Origin: UBA685 sp049890215
GTDB lineage: Bacteria > Pseudomonadota > Alphaproteobacteria > Puniceispirillales > Puniceispirillaceae
Assembly (NCBI GenBank): GCA_049890215.1
Contig: JBMHBX010000001.1
Coordinates: 56,855-120,854, forward strand
Length of the DNA: 64,000 bases
Direction of reading: 5' to 3'
In this document: positions 55,170-63,864 of the stretch, piece by piece
Layout of the letters: each line of letters starts with the position of its first letter
How positions within the stretch are numbered: position 1 is the stretch's first letter
The notes under the pieces: generated by a model
Databases searched by the model: none
Told to the model about the DNA's origin: nothing
What the model saw: the letters and a program-made list of their open reading frames with translations, nothing else
Made by a program: the position numbers and the translations under genes

Positions 55170-55792
55170 GGGCAGGCTGTCTCAGGGCGAAATCCTGCCC
55201 CTTTTAACAAATGATACATCTCATAAATATCAAGACCCATAATTTGTGAATAAGATCCTGAAATAGAGGTAATATAACGGGCAGCCGCCCCCTGAATGGC
55301 ATAGCCACCTGCCTTACCATCCCAGTCACCCTGATTTATATAATCTTGCATTTCCACCTCATCTAGCCGGCGAAATGACACTTTACTATGATTCGTCTTT
55401 ACCTTTATATGCGCCAATACTGAACCGCTTTTGGGAATGGCAAGGGCAATACCGCCATAAACACGATGAGACCTGCCCATTAACAATGATAAGCATGAGC
55501 GGGCTTGTGCCTCACTCTCTGCCTTTGGCAGGATACGCCGACCACAAGCAACAACCGTATCAGCGCCTATCACAAAGGCCTCTGGATAGCGCTCTGCAAT
55601 AGCCGCTGTTTTTTCAAACGCCATACGTTTTGCATAAGGGGCAGGCAATTCCCCTTTATGGGGCGCCTCATCAATATCGGCAGGGATTATCTTATCTGGC
55701 ACAAGGCCAAGCTGTTCAAGCAACACAGTTCGGCGCGGCGATGCTGAGGCTAAAATCACAATTTGTTTATCAGGGGCGATCATCTTTGTCAT
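55166..55792 (-). CDS. maf: Maf-family nucleoside triphosphate pyrophosphatase
   Basis: A 208-residue house-cleaning NTP hydrolase. ASASPRRTVLLEQLG opens the protein, then VIGADTVVACGRRILPK and GDWDGKAGGYAIQGAAARYI as in Maf/YhdE. Between infA and rng, the usual alphaproteobacterial order. Confidence 0.93.
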   Translation of the reverse strand: MTKMIAPDKQIVILASASPRRTVLLEQLGLVPDKIIPADIDEAPHKGELPAPYAKRMAFEKTAAIAERYPEAFVIGADTVVACGRRILPKAESEAQARSCLSLLMGRSHRVYGGIALAIPKSGSVLAHIKVKTNHSKVSFRRLDEVEMQDYINQGDWDGKAGGYAIQGAAARYITSISGSYSQIMGLDIYEMYHLLKGAGFRPETACP

Positions 55793-55845
55793 GAAATTAT
55801 CAAAATGCCTTTTGCCGGCAATGGCCCCCTGGCATGGATGCAGGC

Positions 55846-56064
55846 TTACTTAAAGCGGAATGTAATGCGACCCTTTGTCAGATCATAAGGAGTCATTTCC
55901 ACATTGACTCTGTCGCCCGCAAGCACCCTGATGCGGTTTTTGCGCATTTTGCCGCTTGTATGGGCCAGCACCTCATGATCATTGTCTAATTTCACTCTGA
56001 ACATGGCATTTGGCAACAATTCAGCAACTGTGCCTGAGAATTCTATGACGCCTTCTTTGGCCAT
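55846..56064 (-). CDS. infA: translation initiation factor IF-1
   Basis: A 72-residue S1/OB-fold protein: MAKEGVIEFSGTVAELLPN, GKMRKNRIRVLAGDRV and TPYDLTKGRITFRFK are near-universal IF-1 blocks. Binds the ribosomal A site at initiation. Confidence 0.98.
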   Translation of the reverse strand: MAKEGVIEFSGTVAELLPNAMFRVKLDNDHEVLAHTSGKMRKNRIRVLAGDRVNVEMTPYDLTKGRITFRFK

Positions 56065-56142
56065 TCATTTCCATCCGTTTTATTAGTGGTGTAAAGTTTG
56101 TTGCCTAACTCTTGAGGATTTTAGCCACAAAGGTCAAGTATT

Positions 56143-56571
56143 TTAGCCTTTTTTGCTACCAAAATGCCCCAAAATATGTGTTTCAATCTCTTCAAAGACA
56201 GAACGGTAGACAACAAGGCGCTCATCACGTGTCTGTCCGACACCGACAAAATCACGCACTGGCCAAAAAGCCGTGCGAACCTGTTCAGGCAAAGACAGCC
56301 TTGCGACTTCTTGTGCCGCCTCTTCAGATAAAGAGATAATTTCATCAAAGCCTGCTAAATCCATATCACTTAAATAACGTGACTCATGTTCTGTGATATC
56401 AATCTGATGCTCTAATGCCACAGAGGCGGCATAGCCATCTGGCGATCCTGCGATCACACCGCATGATTGGGCTTTTATCTGGCTGTCATACCAGTGATTG
56501 GTCATATATTCTGCCAATACTGATCGAACAGCATTCAGGTTGCAGACATATAAAATCATCTTTGCCATCAA
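56143..56571 (-). CDS. low-molecular-weight protein tyrosine phosphatase-like protein
   Basis: A 142-residue protein with the CX5R phosphatase loop CNLNAVRS near the N-terminus and a late WPVRDFVGVG in place of the usual Asp-Pro loop. Proteins at this locus in alphaproteobacteria are variously called LMW phosphatase or arsenate-reductase-like; activity is unproven. Co-directional with infA and UPF0262. Confidence 0.85.
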   Translation of the reverse strand: MMAKMILYVCNLNAVRSVLAEYMTNHWYDSQIKAQSCGVIAGSPDGYAASVALEHQIDITEHESRYLSDMDLAGFDEIISLSEEAAQEVARLSLPEQVRTAFWPVRDFVGVGQTRDERLVVYRSVFEEIETHILGHFGSKKG

Positions 56572-56583
56572 AATTATCCTTGC

Positions 56584-57084
56584 CTATGGGCTTTTTGGTT
56601 TTGTGATAAGAACGCAAATCAGCGTGAATAGGCGCCGCGCTGTATCATGGTCTATCACCGCATGGTTAGATAGCCGTTCTTGCAAGATATCAGACCCTTC
56701 ATCATGAAGCGCACGCCGCCCCATATCAATCGCCTGAATCTGAGACGGGGATTTGGTACGGATTGCCTCATAATAGCTGTCACATACTTGAAAATAATCG
56801 CGAATAATCCGGCGCATAGGCCCAAGCGCCATAAAAAAATTGACCAGAACATCTTCCTCAACAGACCGTATATCAAAATGAATATGGCGCTGATCAGATC
56901 GCAGATATAAATGATAAGGCCCGTCAAATTTGACAAGGTGAAAATGATTATCATCAAGCAAATCAAACACCGCCACAGCACGTTCATGTTCTTGTGCTGA
57001 GCTGATACGTTGTGTTGGATCTATTTCTAGTTCCAATTTAACGATGCGTCTGCTTGTCGCCTGTTCAGGATCTTTTGGTGCCAT
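56584..57084 (-). CDS. UPF0262 family protein
   Basis: A 166-residue conserved alphaproteobacterial protein of unknown function, recognised by VAVFDLLDDNHF, GPYHLYLRSDQRHIHFDI and GPMRRIIRDYFQVCDSYYEAI. Start ATG 57084 overlaps hisG by 20 bases; a longer reading to 57147 is in the hisG body and is unlikely. Confidence 0.88.
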   Translation of the reverse strand: MAPKDPEQATSRRIVKLELEIDPTQRISSAQEHERAVAVFDLLDDNHFHLVKFDGPYHLYLRSDQRHIHFDIRSVEEDVLVNFFMALGPMRRIIRDYFQVCDSYYEAIRTKSPSQIQAIDMGRRALHDEGSDILQERLSNHAVIDHDTARRLFTLICVLITKPKSP

Positions 57085-57757
57085 TGTCTTGTATCTGCTG
57101 ATGATAGATAGCGCTTGCGTCTCTGATGCGCTCAACCCAGCCCCCAATATAGCTGGGGCTTGTTTTGAACGCTGCCCGATTCACCGCAAAACGAGACGAG
57201 ATATCAGCGATATGCTCCACTTCCACCAACCCATTCGCCACAAGCGTTGAGCCTGTCTCAACCAAATCCACAATCCGCCGGCATAGCCCCATACCAGGCG
57301 CTAATTCCATTGCGCCATTTAGCTTGATACATTCTGCCTGCACACCCCTGTCAGCAAAATGCTTTGCTGTCACATGAGGGTATTTTGTGGCCACACGCAG
57401 ATGGCTCCATTGCTTTGGATCGCTATCTTCAGCCATCTCAGACGGGCAGGCCACAGCCAGCCGGCATTTACCAACCTGAAGATCAATCGGCGCATAGATT
57501 TCAGGATGGTCAAATTCCATCAATACATCAAGACCAGCCACCGCCATTTGCGCTGCGCCATAAGCAAGGAAAGTCGCAACATCAAAACTACGCACCCTGA
57601 TGACATCAAGCTTTGGATCATTAGTCTCAAAGCGCAATCTGCGATCTTTGCCGTCAAAAAACGCCTCTTCAATCGACAGGCCAGCTTCAGATAAAATGGG
57701 CAAAATCTGCTCTAATATGCGGCCCTTTGGCAATGCTAAGACATATTTTTCAGTCAT
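57065..57757 (-). CDS. hisG: ATP phosphoribosyltransferase, short form
   Basis: A 230-residue catalytic subunit for the first step of histidine synthesis. LALPKGRILEQILPIL, GLDVLMEF, RVATKYPHVTAKHF and the PRPP-binding LNGAMELAPGMGLCRRIVDLVETGSTL are present. The short form lacks the regulatory domain and needs HisZ, which is not in the window. hisI is at 16.5 kb. No hisD follows, unlike many relatives. Confidence 0.95.
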   Translation of the reverse strand: MTEKYVLALPKGRILEQILPILSEAGLSIEEAFFDGKDRRLRFETNDPKLDVIRVRSFDVATFLAYGAAQMAVAGLDVLMEFDHPEIYAPIDLQVGKCRLAVACPSEMAEDSDPKQWSHLRVATKYPHVTAKHFADRGVQAECIKLNGAMELAPGMGLCRRIVDLVETGSTLVANGLVEVEHIADISSRFAVNRAAFKTSPSYIGGWVERIRDASAIYHQQIQDNGTKRS

Positions 57758-57780
57758 TTTTCATCATCTCTTCACGAGGT

Positions 57781-58269
57781 TTATTTGCTACTAACATCAC
57801 CACTATTATCATCAGTGACATCATCATGATGCGGCGTGGCAATGGCAGGGCGCGGCGGCGCAATATCACCTGCACTCATCACCAAATCTTCTATTGTCAG
57901 ACGCAAAGCGCCACCTGCGGAAAAGGTAAATTGCAACATATGGCGGCCATCATCTTCCTTTACATAAGCAAGATTGAGTAAATTGTAAAATCCTGGCCCT
58001 GTTTTGCCAGGTTCTAACTTTTTATGTTGCATGCCGGATACCTGACCAATACGCAAGCCCATCAGCACTCTTTCACGGCGTTCAGCATCTGCCTCCCAGC
58101 GATATCTGTCTATCACCATGATGACTTCTTTTTTCACTTTATCATAGTGAATATCCTGACCGGCAATCAGGCCATCTTGCAAAAAAGCGGACAACATCGT
58201 GACATCATCAGCGCTTCTGACAACCAGCCTTATCGCCTTTGCGTCTGTGTCATGTGACGATGATGTCAT
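57781..58269 (-). CDS. DUF2948 family protein
   Basis: A 162-residue conserved protein of unknown function that typically sits between murA and his genes in alphaproteobacteria. Recognisable start: RLVVRSADDVTMLSAFLQDG, then RYRWEADAERRERVLMGLRI. The C-terminal tail is disordered-looking. Identification leans on gene order. Confidence 0.75.
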   Translation of the reverse strand: MTSSSHDTDAKAIRLVVRSADDVTMLSAFLQDGLIAGQDIHYDKVKKEVIMVIDRYRWEADAERRERVLMGLRIGQVSGMQHKKLEPGKTGPGFYNLLNLAYVKEDDGRHMLQFTFSAGGALRLTIEDLVMSAGDIAPPRPAIATPHHDDVTDDNSGDVSSK

Positions 58270-58327
58270 ATCTGTCTGCCCCTTACTGCCTGTTTTTTTG
58301 CGCTTTTGAAATCATATCACTGGCATA

Positions 58328-59587
58328 TCATTGCCGCATCATAATAGCGCCGCACGCTTTCAGGCGTGTTTCCAGTTCAGCATAGCCACGGTCCAAATGA
58401 TAAATCTCTGAGATAGTGGTCTTGCCTGTGGCGCAAAGCGCTGCCAGAACCAATGACATCGAAGCGCGCAGATCAGTTGCTCTCACCGGCGCGCCTTTCA
58501 AAGACCCTGCTTGGCCATTCACAATCGCAAAGCTACCCTCTACTGCCACATTTGCACCCATACGCGTTAATTCAGGGACATGCATGAAACGATTTTCAAA
58601 AATGGTCTCTGAAATCCGCGCATAGCCATCACTGACACACATCAAAGCCATATATTGAGCTTGCAAATCAGTCGGAAAGCCGGGATAAGGCGCTGTTTCC
58701 ACATCCACAGGCCGCAAAGACGGGCTATGGTCAATTTGTATCCAATCATCGCCTGTTGTGATTTGCACCCCAACTTCTTTGAGAACCGCTATCACGGCTG
58801 ATAAATGATCTGGCCGCACCTTTTGCAGACGCAACACCCCGCCAGTCATGGCCGCCGCAATAATAAAGCTGCCTGCCTCAATTCTGTCAGGGATAACGCT
58901 ATGATTGGCACCATGCAGCTTATCAACCCCTTCAATGATGATGGTATCTGTGCCATGGCCAGATATTCTGGCACCCATTTTGTTGAGGCAGTCTCCCAAA
59001 TCACTAATCTCAGGCTCTCTTGCGGCATTGATTAATCTGGTGGTTCCTTTGGCAAGGCTGGCGGCCATCATAGCATTTTCTGTGGCGCCGACTGATACAT
59101 GAGCAAACACAATATCCGCTCCTTTAAGGCCTTGCGGGGCACGTGCCTGAATATAGCCATCTGCCAATTCCACCACCGCGCCCAAAGACTGCATAGCCTT
59201 GATATGAAGATCAACAGGACGTGAGCCTATAGCGCAGCCGCCCGGCAAAGATACACGCGCCTGCCCGTAACAAGCCAGTAACGGCCCCAATACCAGAACA
59301 GAGGCCCGCATAGCAGACACCAGATCGTAAGGGGCATCAAACTGGGTGGCACCGCCGCCAAGACTGATTTCCCCCTTCTCAAATGTGATATCAAGGCCGT
59401 GATTTTCAAGCAGGCGTGCCATCAGCCTTGTATCAGACAAATCAGGCATATTGCTCAAACGCACAACCTCATCTGTCATCAGGCCGCAACATAATAGGGG
59501 CAGGGCTGCGTTTTTCGCACCTTGCACTGTGATTTCACCTGATAATTTTTGTCCGCCCGTAATAACAAGCTGTTCCATCTTACTCAT
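58328..59587 (-). CDS. murA: UDP-N-acetylglucosamine 1-carboxyvinyltransferase
   Basis: A 419-residue enolpyruvyl transferase making the first committed precursor of peptidoglycan. VQGAKNAALPLLC holds the conserved Lys-Asn, LPGGCAIGSRPVDLH the catalytic (fosfomycin-target) Cys, and PGFPTDLQAQYMAL the UDP-GlcNAc site. It overlaps the small upstream gene by four bases. Confidence 0.97.
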   Translation of the reverse strand: MSKMEQLVITGGQKLSGEITVQGAKNAALPLLCCGLMTDEVVRLSNMPDLSDTRLMARLLENHGLDITFEKGEISLGGGATQFDAPYDLVSAMRASVLVLGPLLACYGQARVSLPGGCAIGSRPVDLHIKAMQSLGAVVELADGYIQARAPQGLKGADIVFAHVSVGATENAMMAASLAKGTTRLINAAREPEISDLGDCLNKMGARISGHGTDTIIIEGVDKLHGANHSVIPDRIEAGSFIIAAAMTGGVLRLQKVRPDHLSAVIAVLKEVGVQITTGDDWIQIDHSPSLRPVDVETAPYPGFPTDLQAQYMALMCVSDGYARISETIFENRFMHVPELTRMGANVAVEGSFAIVNGQAGSLKGAPVRATDLRASMSLVLAALCATGKTTISEIYHLDRGYAELETRLKACGAIMMRQ

Positions 59588-59775
59588 GCCTTTTGACCTG
59601 TTGGCTGCTGAAGCCCGCCATCATCTGCCCCTGAAAGACCAGTCTTTTCACCATCGCCTTGGGCCGCTCTTTTACGCGCTTGTGCCTTTCGCTTGTGCAA
59701 ATTGTCACGAAGCGCCTGGCTGAGCCTGTCAGCTTTTTGTTGTTTGGCATCTGTTACAGCTTTTTTCTCTGACAT
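59584..59775 (-). CDS. small basic protein upstream of murA, function unknown
   Basis: A 63-residue hydrophilic protein from ATG 59775, rich in Lys, Arg and Gln (RLSQALRDNLHKRKAQARKR) with a Gly/Asp-rich tail. Overlaps murA by ATGA, so it appears translationally coupled. An upstream in-frame start at 59844 would add an unlikely Trp-rich segment. No function recognised. Confidence 0.6.
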   Translation of the reverse strand: MSEKKAVTDAKQQKADRLSQALRDNLHKRKAQARKRAAQGDGEKTGLSGADDGGLQQPTGQKA

Positions 59776-59848
59776 AATAAGCGTTTGGCTCCACCACCAC
59801 AGGCTGATATGGCTGACCTTTGAGGCGCACCATATGAAAAACAAGTTT

Positions 59849-59868
59849 TGTGTTAAAATATTAACACA
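59849..59868. promoter_or_regulatory. perfect inverted repeat, 8-bp arms, likely operator
   Basis: TGTGTTAA-AATA-TTAACACA in the 185-base divergent region between the murA operon and the TVP38 gene. A TATAAA follows at about 59871. Symmetry and location suggest a dimeric repressor or activator site; no specific regulator family is matched. Confidence 0.5.
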
Positions 59869-59960
59869 GATATAAAAGGGAAATCAGGACAAATCTAGCG
59901 TAATAGATGACAAATCATCATCCGCCGGACCGAAAGCTGATTTCATAAGGGGAACAGACA

Positions 59961-60686
59961 ATGTCACAACCGCCACACAGGCTTTTGAAAAAATGGCTTC
60001 TGCCTTTCATATTGGTGGTGGGTCTTGTGTCATTCTTTGCCTCAGGCTTGCATCACTTTCTCTCATTTGAGACGCTAGCCACCCATTATGGGGAGATAAA
60101 GACCTTTATCACTGATAATCAGATAAAGGCCTATAGTCTGTTTTTTGCTGTCTATCTTCTGGCAGTCGCTTTCTCATTGCCAGTCGCAAGCCTGTTAACA
60201 TTGGCAGGCGGGGCGATATTTGGCTTACCGGCAGCAGCCCTTATTCTGGTGGCCGCCACCGCAGGCGCCGGCATTGTATTTGTTGCCGCGCGCTCTGTTT
60301 TGCATGATTTACTATCTGCCAAAGCAGGACCATTTTTGAAAAAATTGGAATCAGGCTTTGCTGAAAATGATTTCTCCTATCTTCTGGCCCTGCGCCTTGT
60401 GCCTGTTGCCCCCTTTTGGGTGGTTAATATAGTGCCTGCCTTGCTTGGCATGCGCTTGTTGCCTTTTATTACCGCCACTTTTATTGGCATCATGCCAGGC
60501 ACTGTCATTTATGTTCTTGTGGCCCGCAGTTTTGATATTGTTTTATCACAGGGCAAAACACCTGATCTTAGCACCTTATCTGATATTCAGGTGATTGGCC
60601 CCTTGGCCGCGCTTGGTCTGTTGGCATTGGTGCCGATTTTTTTGAAATCCATCACCCAGAAACGCCAGAAGAAGGAGGGCAAATAA
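59961..60686 (+). CDS. TVP38/TMEM64 (DedA-like) membrane protein
   Basis: A 241-residue inner-membrane protein with about six helices. LPVASLLTLAGGAIFGLPAAALI and ALRLVPVAPFWVVNIVPALLGMRLLPFITATFIGIMPG are the hallmark SNARE-associated-domain blocks; these proteins are thought to move lipids. Often paired with the oxidoreductase that follows; here its stop overlaps that gene's start (TAATG). Confidence 0.9.
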   Translation: MSQPPHRLLKKWLLPFILVVGLVSFFASGLHHFLSFETLATHYGEIKTFITDNQIKAYSLFFAVYLLAVAFSLPVASLLTLAGGAIFGLPAAALILVAATAGAGIVFVAARSVLHDLLSAKAGPFLKKLESGFAENDFSYLLALRLVPVAPFWVVNIVPALLGMRLLPFITATFIGIMPGTVIYVLVARSFDIVLSQGKTPDLSTLSDIQVIGPLAALGLLALVPIFLKSITQKRQKKEGK

Positions 60687-62122
60687 TGCATACAGACATG
60701 TCTGACAAAGGCCCTGTCATCAGCGCTGATATCTGTATCATTGGCGCCGGATCTGGCGGCTTATCTGTTGCTGCAGGGGCTGCCCAGATGGGCGCCAAAA
60801 CAGTGTTATTTGAAAAAGGAGCGATGGGCGGTGATTGTCTGAATACAGGATGCGTGCCTTCCAAAGCGCTTTTGGCTGCCGGCAAGCTGGCCCATTATGG
60901 CAAAGGCCATGATGAGATGGGCATATCAGGCAAGACATCTGTCGATTTTGCCAAAGTCAAAGCACATGTTCAGGATGTCATTGCCGGCATTGCCCCTCAT
61001 GATTCAGTTGAGCGTTTTACCTCTCTTGGCGTCACTGTCATCTCAGAAGAAGCGTCTTTTGCCTCTGATAAAGAGGTTGTCAGCGCCTCTTATCGTGTCA
61101 GGGCACGCTATTTTGTCATTGCCACAGGCTCCTCAGCCTTTGTGCCACCGATTGACGGCTTATCAGATGTTCCTTTTTGGACAAATGAGACAATTTTCAC
61201 CGCTACAGATCAGCCAACACATCTGGCGATCATTGGCGGCGGCCCCATTGGCATGGAGATGGCACAGGCCCATCAGCGCCTTGGCAGCAAGGTCACAGTT
61301 CTGCAGGGTGATCGTATCATGAACCGTGATGATATCAGCCTGACCACCAAATTGCGTGACAAGCTTACCTCAGAAGGCATTACCATCATTGAACATTGCA
61401 CTGTCTCATCTGTGTCTGAAAAATCAGGCAAGATCACACTGAAACTGGCAGACGGGCAGAAAATCACCGCCTCTCATCTTTTGGTGGCAACAGGCAGAAA
61501 GCCAAATGTATCAGGCCTCAAGCTGGACTCAGCCGGGATTGCCACAAACAAAAGGGGCATTATCACAGATACACGCCTGCGATCTTCGAAAAAGCATATT
61601 TTCGCGATTGGCGATGTGGCAGGCCGTCATCAATTCACCCATATGGCAGGCTATCATGCCGGGATTATCATCCGTAATATGCTGTTCAAACTACCTGCCA
61701 GAATCAGTGATAAGGCTGTGCCATGGGTGACCTATACAGATCCTGAACTGGCTCATGTCGGCCTTGGCGAAGAAGAGGCGATTGACCAGTTTGGCAAGCA
61801 TAATATCACTGTGCTTGAATGGTCCTTAGCAGAAAATGACAGAGCCAGAGCCGAGAGGCGCACCGAAGGCCTTATCAAAGTTGTGACAACAAAAAAAGGT
61901 CATATTGTCGGCGCCTCTATTTTGGCCCCCGCCGCAGGCGAGATGATAGCCGCCTGGTCTCTTGCCATTTCATCAGGTCTGAAAATAGGCGCCATGGCAG
62001 GTTTTATCGCGCCTTATCCGACCTATGGCGAAGCCTCAAAAAGAGTGGCAGGCAGTTTTTATACAGACAAATTATTTTCTGCCAGAACAAGAGCCATTGT
62101 CAAAAGACTTGTGCGGTGGTGA
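60686..62122 (+). CDS. FAD-dependent pyridine nucleotide-disulfide oxidoreductase (mercuric-reductase-like)
   Basis: A 478-residue two-dinucleotide-domain enzyme. IIGAGSGGLSVAAGAAQMGA is the FAD site, GGDCLNTGCVPSKAL the redox-active disulfide, AIIGGGPIGMEMAQAHQRLG the NAD(P) site, and FAIGDVAG the second FAD contact. In the C-terminal interface domain the usual HPTxxE is YPTYGE, so the His of the His-Glu dyad is Tyr. It lacks the heavy-metal domain and terminal Cys pair of true MerA. Substrate unknown; not a classical lipoamide dehydrogenase. Confidence 0.9.
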   Translation: MHTDMSDKGPVISADICIIGAGSGGLSVAAGAAQMGAKTVLFEKGAMGGDCLNTGCVPSKALLAAGKLAHYGKGHDEMGISGKTSVDFAKVKAHVQDVIAGIAPHDSVERFTSLGVTVISEEASFASDKEVVSASYRVRARYFVIATGSSAFVPPIDGLSDVPFWTNETIFTATDQPTHLAIIGGGPIGMEMAQAHQRLGSKVTVLQGDRIMNRDDISLTTKLRDKLTSEGITIIEHCTVSSVSEKSGKITLKLADGQKITASHLLVATGRKPNVSGLKLDSAGIATNKRGIITDTRLRSSKKHIFAIGDVAGRHQFTHMAGYHAGIIIRNMLFKLPARISDKAVPWVTYTDPELAHVGLGEEEAIDQFGKHNITVLEWSLAENDRARAERRTEGLIKVVTTKKGHIVGASILAPAAGEMIAAWSLAISSGLKIGAMAGFIAPYPTYGEASKRVAGSFYTDKLFSARTRAIVKRLVRW

Positions 62123-62178
62123 CCAATCCCTGCTTGATAAAGCTGTCATGGTCTGATAGGAAAGCCGCACATCATTTC

Positions 62179-62253
<75 letters not shown>

Positions 62254-62328
62254 TGATTTTCCTAAAATCCTAATAAATCGCTTCTGCGCTAAGTGAGATA
62301 ATGATTTCACAGTTACTTGGCTGAGATA

Positions 62329-63615
62329 TCAATTTTCCTTATGTTGCGCAGATAGTGCCTTTGCTAGGTCAGTGCAGGTTTTATGCATCTTTAGTGAAAT
62401 GTGGTTGCCGAAACGGTTTCTAAAGTAATCGACATAGATTTGCTTTTTTTCGTCCTCATAACAAGTAAACCAGATCTCGTTAAGAGCTGACGGCATTGCC
62501 TCAAATGTTATCTTTTCAAAATTCACCGGCAATGATTCCGGCCCTACGCCCATGACGATTAATTTATCAAAATTGTTTTGTTCCAGGGCTTCGGTAATTT
62601 TTGAAAAATTTTGCGGCACTGTATCATAACATGAAATAGGTTCTGATCCCCGATAAGAATGTGTGCCCTTGTTGGGGTCAATAATTTTCAAACCATCCTT
62701 TTTCCATAGTTTTTGGTTCTTGTGCAGCGCACTGAAATAGCCATGTGGCTGAAAGATATTTAAGTCATTTTTAGACGCAACTATCTTGCGCCATTCACCT
62801 TCAATTTCAGGCAAACTATCCGTCTCTGGCGCATTATTATTTTTTAACGCCTCTAGAGCCTCTCTCTTTTCAATTAAGTGTTGGTTAGCTACCTCCCCGC
62901 GAATTAAACTCTGTCTGAGATCGCGTTTTTCTGCATATTGTACCCTCAGCCGGTCAACCTCTTCCTCAAGAGATCGTATTTTTTCCATTCTATTTTCAAT
63001 TTCACGCTCACGGCGGCTCTTAGAGGCTATATAATTTTCTGAATAATATTCTGGAAAATGGGTGAGGTAAGAATAGCAAGAATAAAATAAATCATCGTAA
63101 TTAAAATCTATCACAATGTTGTTGGTGCCCTGCATATCAAGCGTTTTTGGCTCTCCTATTAAAAAGCGAAGCCAACCCAGGGTCTGATGATTACCCAACC
63201 ACAGAAAAGTATCTACACTACATCCACCCAAGTTCCCACCAATTATAGATTGATGAAATATCAAATTCATAAGAAACCAAAATAAAGCTTCAGATGGTGT
63301 CTGCATAAATCTGGAAGTATATATGCGCTCCAATGGATGGTCGCTTTTCTTTGCTAGCAAATCAGAAATGGCTTCATCAATGGTGCTGTATTCGCCTCCT
63401 TGAACGCCCTTTTTCACCTTTTCGATAAATGCTATTGAATATTCCAAATATTCATCTGTCATCAGGTCAAATCCCGGATATTTGATTAAAATTGTTTTAG
63501 CGTCACGTAATTTAACATCCGATATCATTTTATCAGCCAACTCATTCCAAAGTGGCAACCCATATTCTTTTGAAGATCCTGCCCCTAAGATAATGATGCT
63601 ATTTTTGATTGTCAT
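62329..63615 (-). CDS. SIR2-like domain protein with coiled-coil insert, candidate defence gene
   Basis: About 428 residues from ATG 63615 (GGAG seven bases upstream). The N-terminus IIILGAGSSKEYGLPLWNEL matches the NAD-binding GAGxS start of SIR2-like folds. IDFNYDDLF (around 168-176) and FQPHGYF (His291-Gly292) fit the N-Y-D and catalytic H-G motifs, and LIVMGVGPESLPVNF fits the closing strand. Residues about 198-258 form a charged coiled coil inserted in the fold. Prokaryotic SIR2-like proteins of this kind often consume NAD during phage infection. Base composition is visibly AT-richer than neighbours. No effector partner gene is seen in the window. Confidence 0.75.
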   Translation of the reverse strand: MTIKNSIIILGAGSSKEYGLPLWNELADKMISDVKLRDAKTILIKYPGFDLMTDEYLEYSIAFIEKVKKGVQGGEYSTIDEAISDLLAKKSDHPLERIYTSRFMQTPSEALFWFLMNLIFHQSIIGGNLGGCSVDTFLWLGNHQTLGWLRFLIGEPKTLDMQGTNNIVIDFNYDDLFYSCYSYLTHFPEYYSENYIASKSRREREIENRMEKIRSLEEEVDRLRVQYAEKRDLRQSLIRGEVANQHLIEKREALEALKNNNAPETDSLPEIEGEWRKIVASKNDLNIFQPHGYFSALHKNQKLWKKDGLKIIDPNKGTHSYRGSEPISCYDTVPQNFSKITEALEQNNFDKLIVMGVGPESLPVNFEKITFEAMPSALNEIWFTCYEDEKKQIYVDYFRNRFGNHISLKMHKTCTDLAKALSAQHKEN

Positions 63616-63864
63616 ATGACCGCTCCATTGATTCACCCAAAAACGCAACGCATATTACCATCTTTATGTTATTTTTTATATATTTTTTCTCTTTTTAATT
63701 GCATATAATATTTAAGCAATACTCCCCCTACCTCCCCACCCGAGCCGCCGTCCTTCACTACCAATCTGGTTATGAGCTATCATTGTCATTGAAATTTTAC
63801 CTGTCTGTGACTATCGTGATACAGGTGTGCGTTATCTGATGATGGGCTGTGGTGATTTGTCATT

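Noticed and set aside
60686..62122. Naming the oxidoreductase as mercuric reductase (merA)
   Set aside because: It lacks the heavy-metal-binding domain and C-terminal Cys pair, and no mer genes are nearby.
63649..63864. Possible second copy of the tRNA-Thr 3' end marking an att site
   Set aside because: No matching segment of useful length was found by eye; a longer region beyond the window would be needed.
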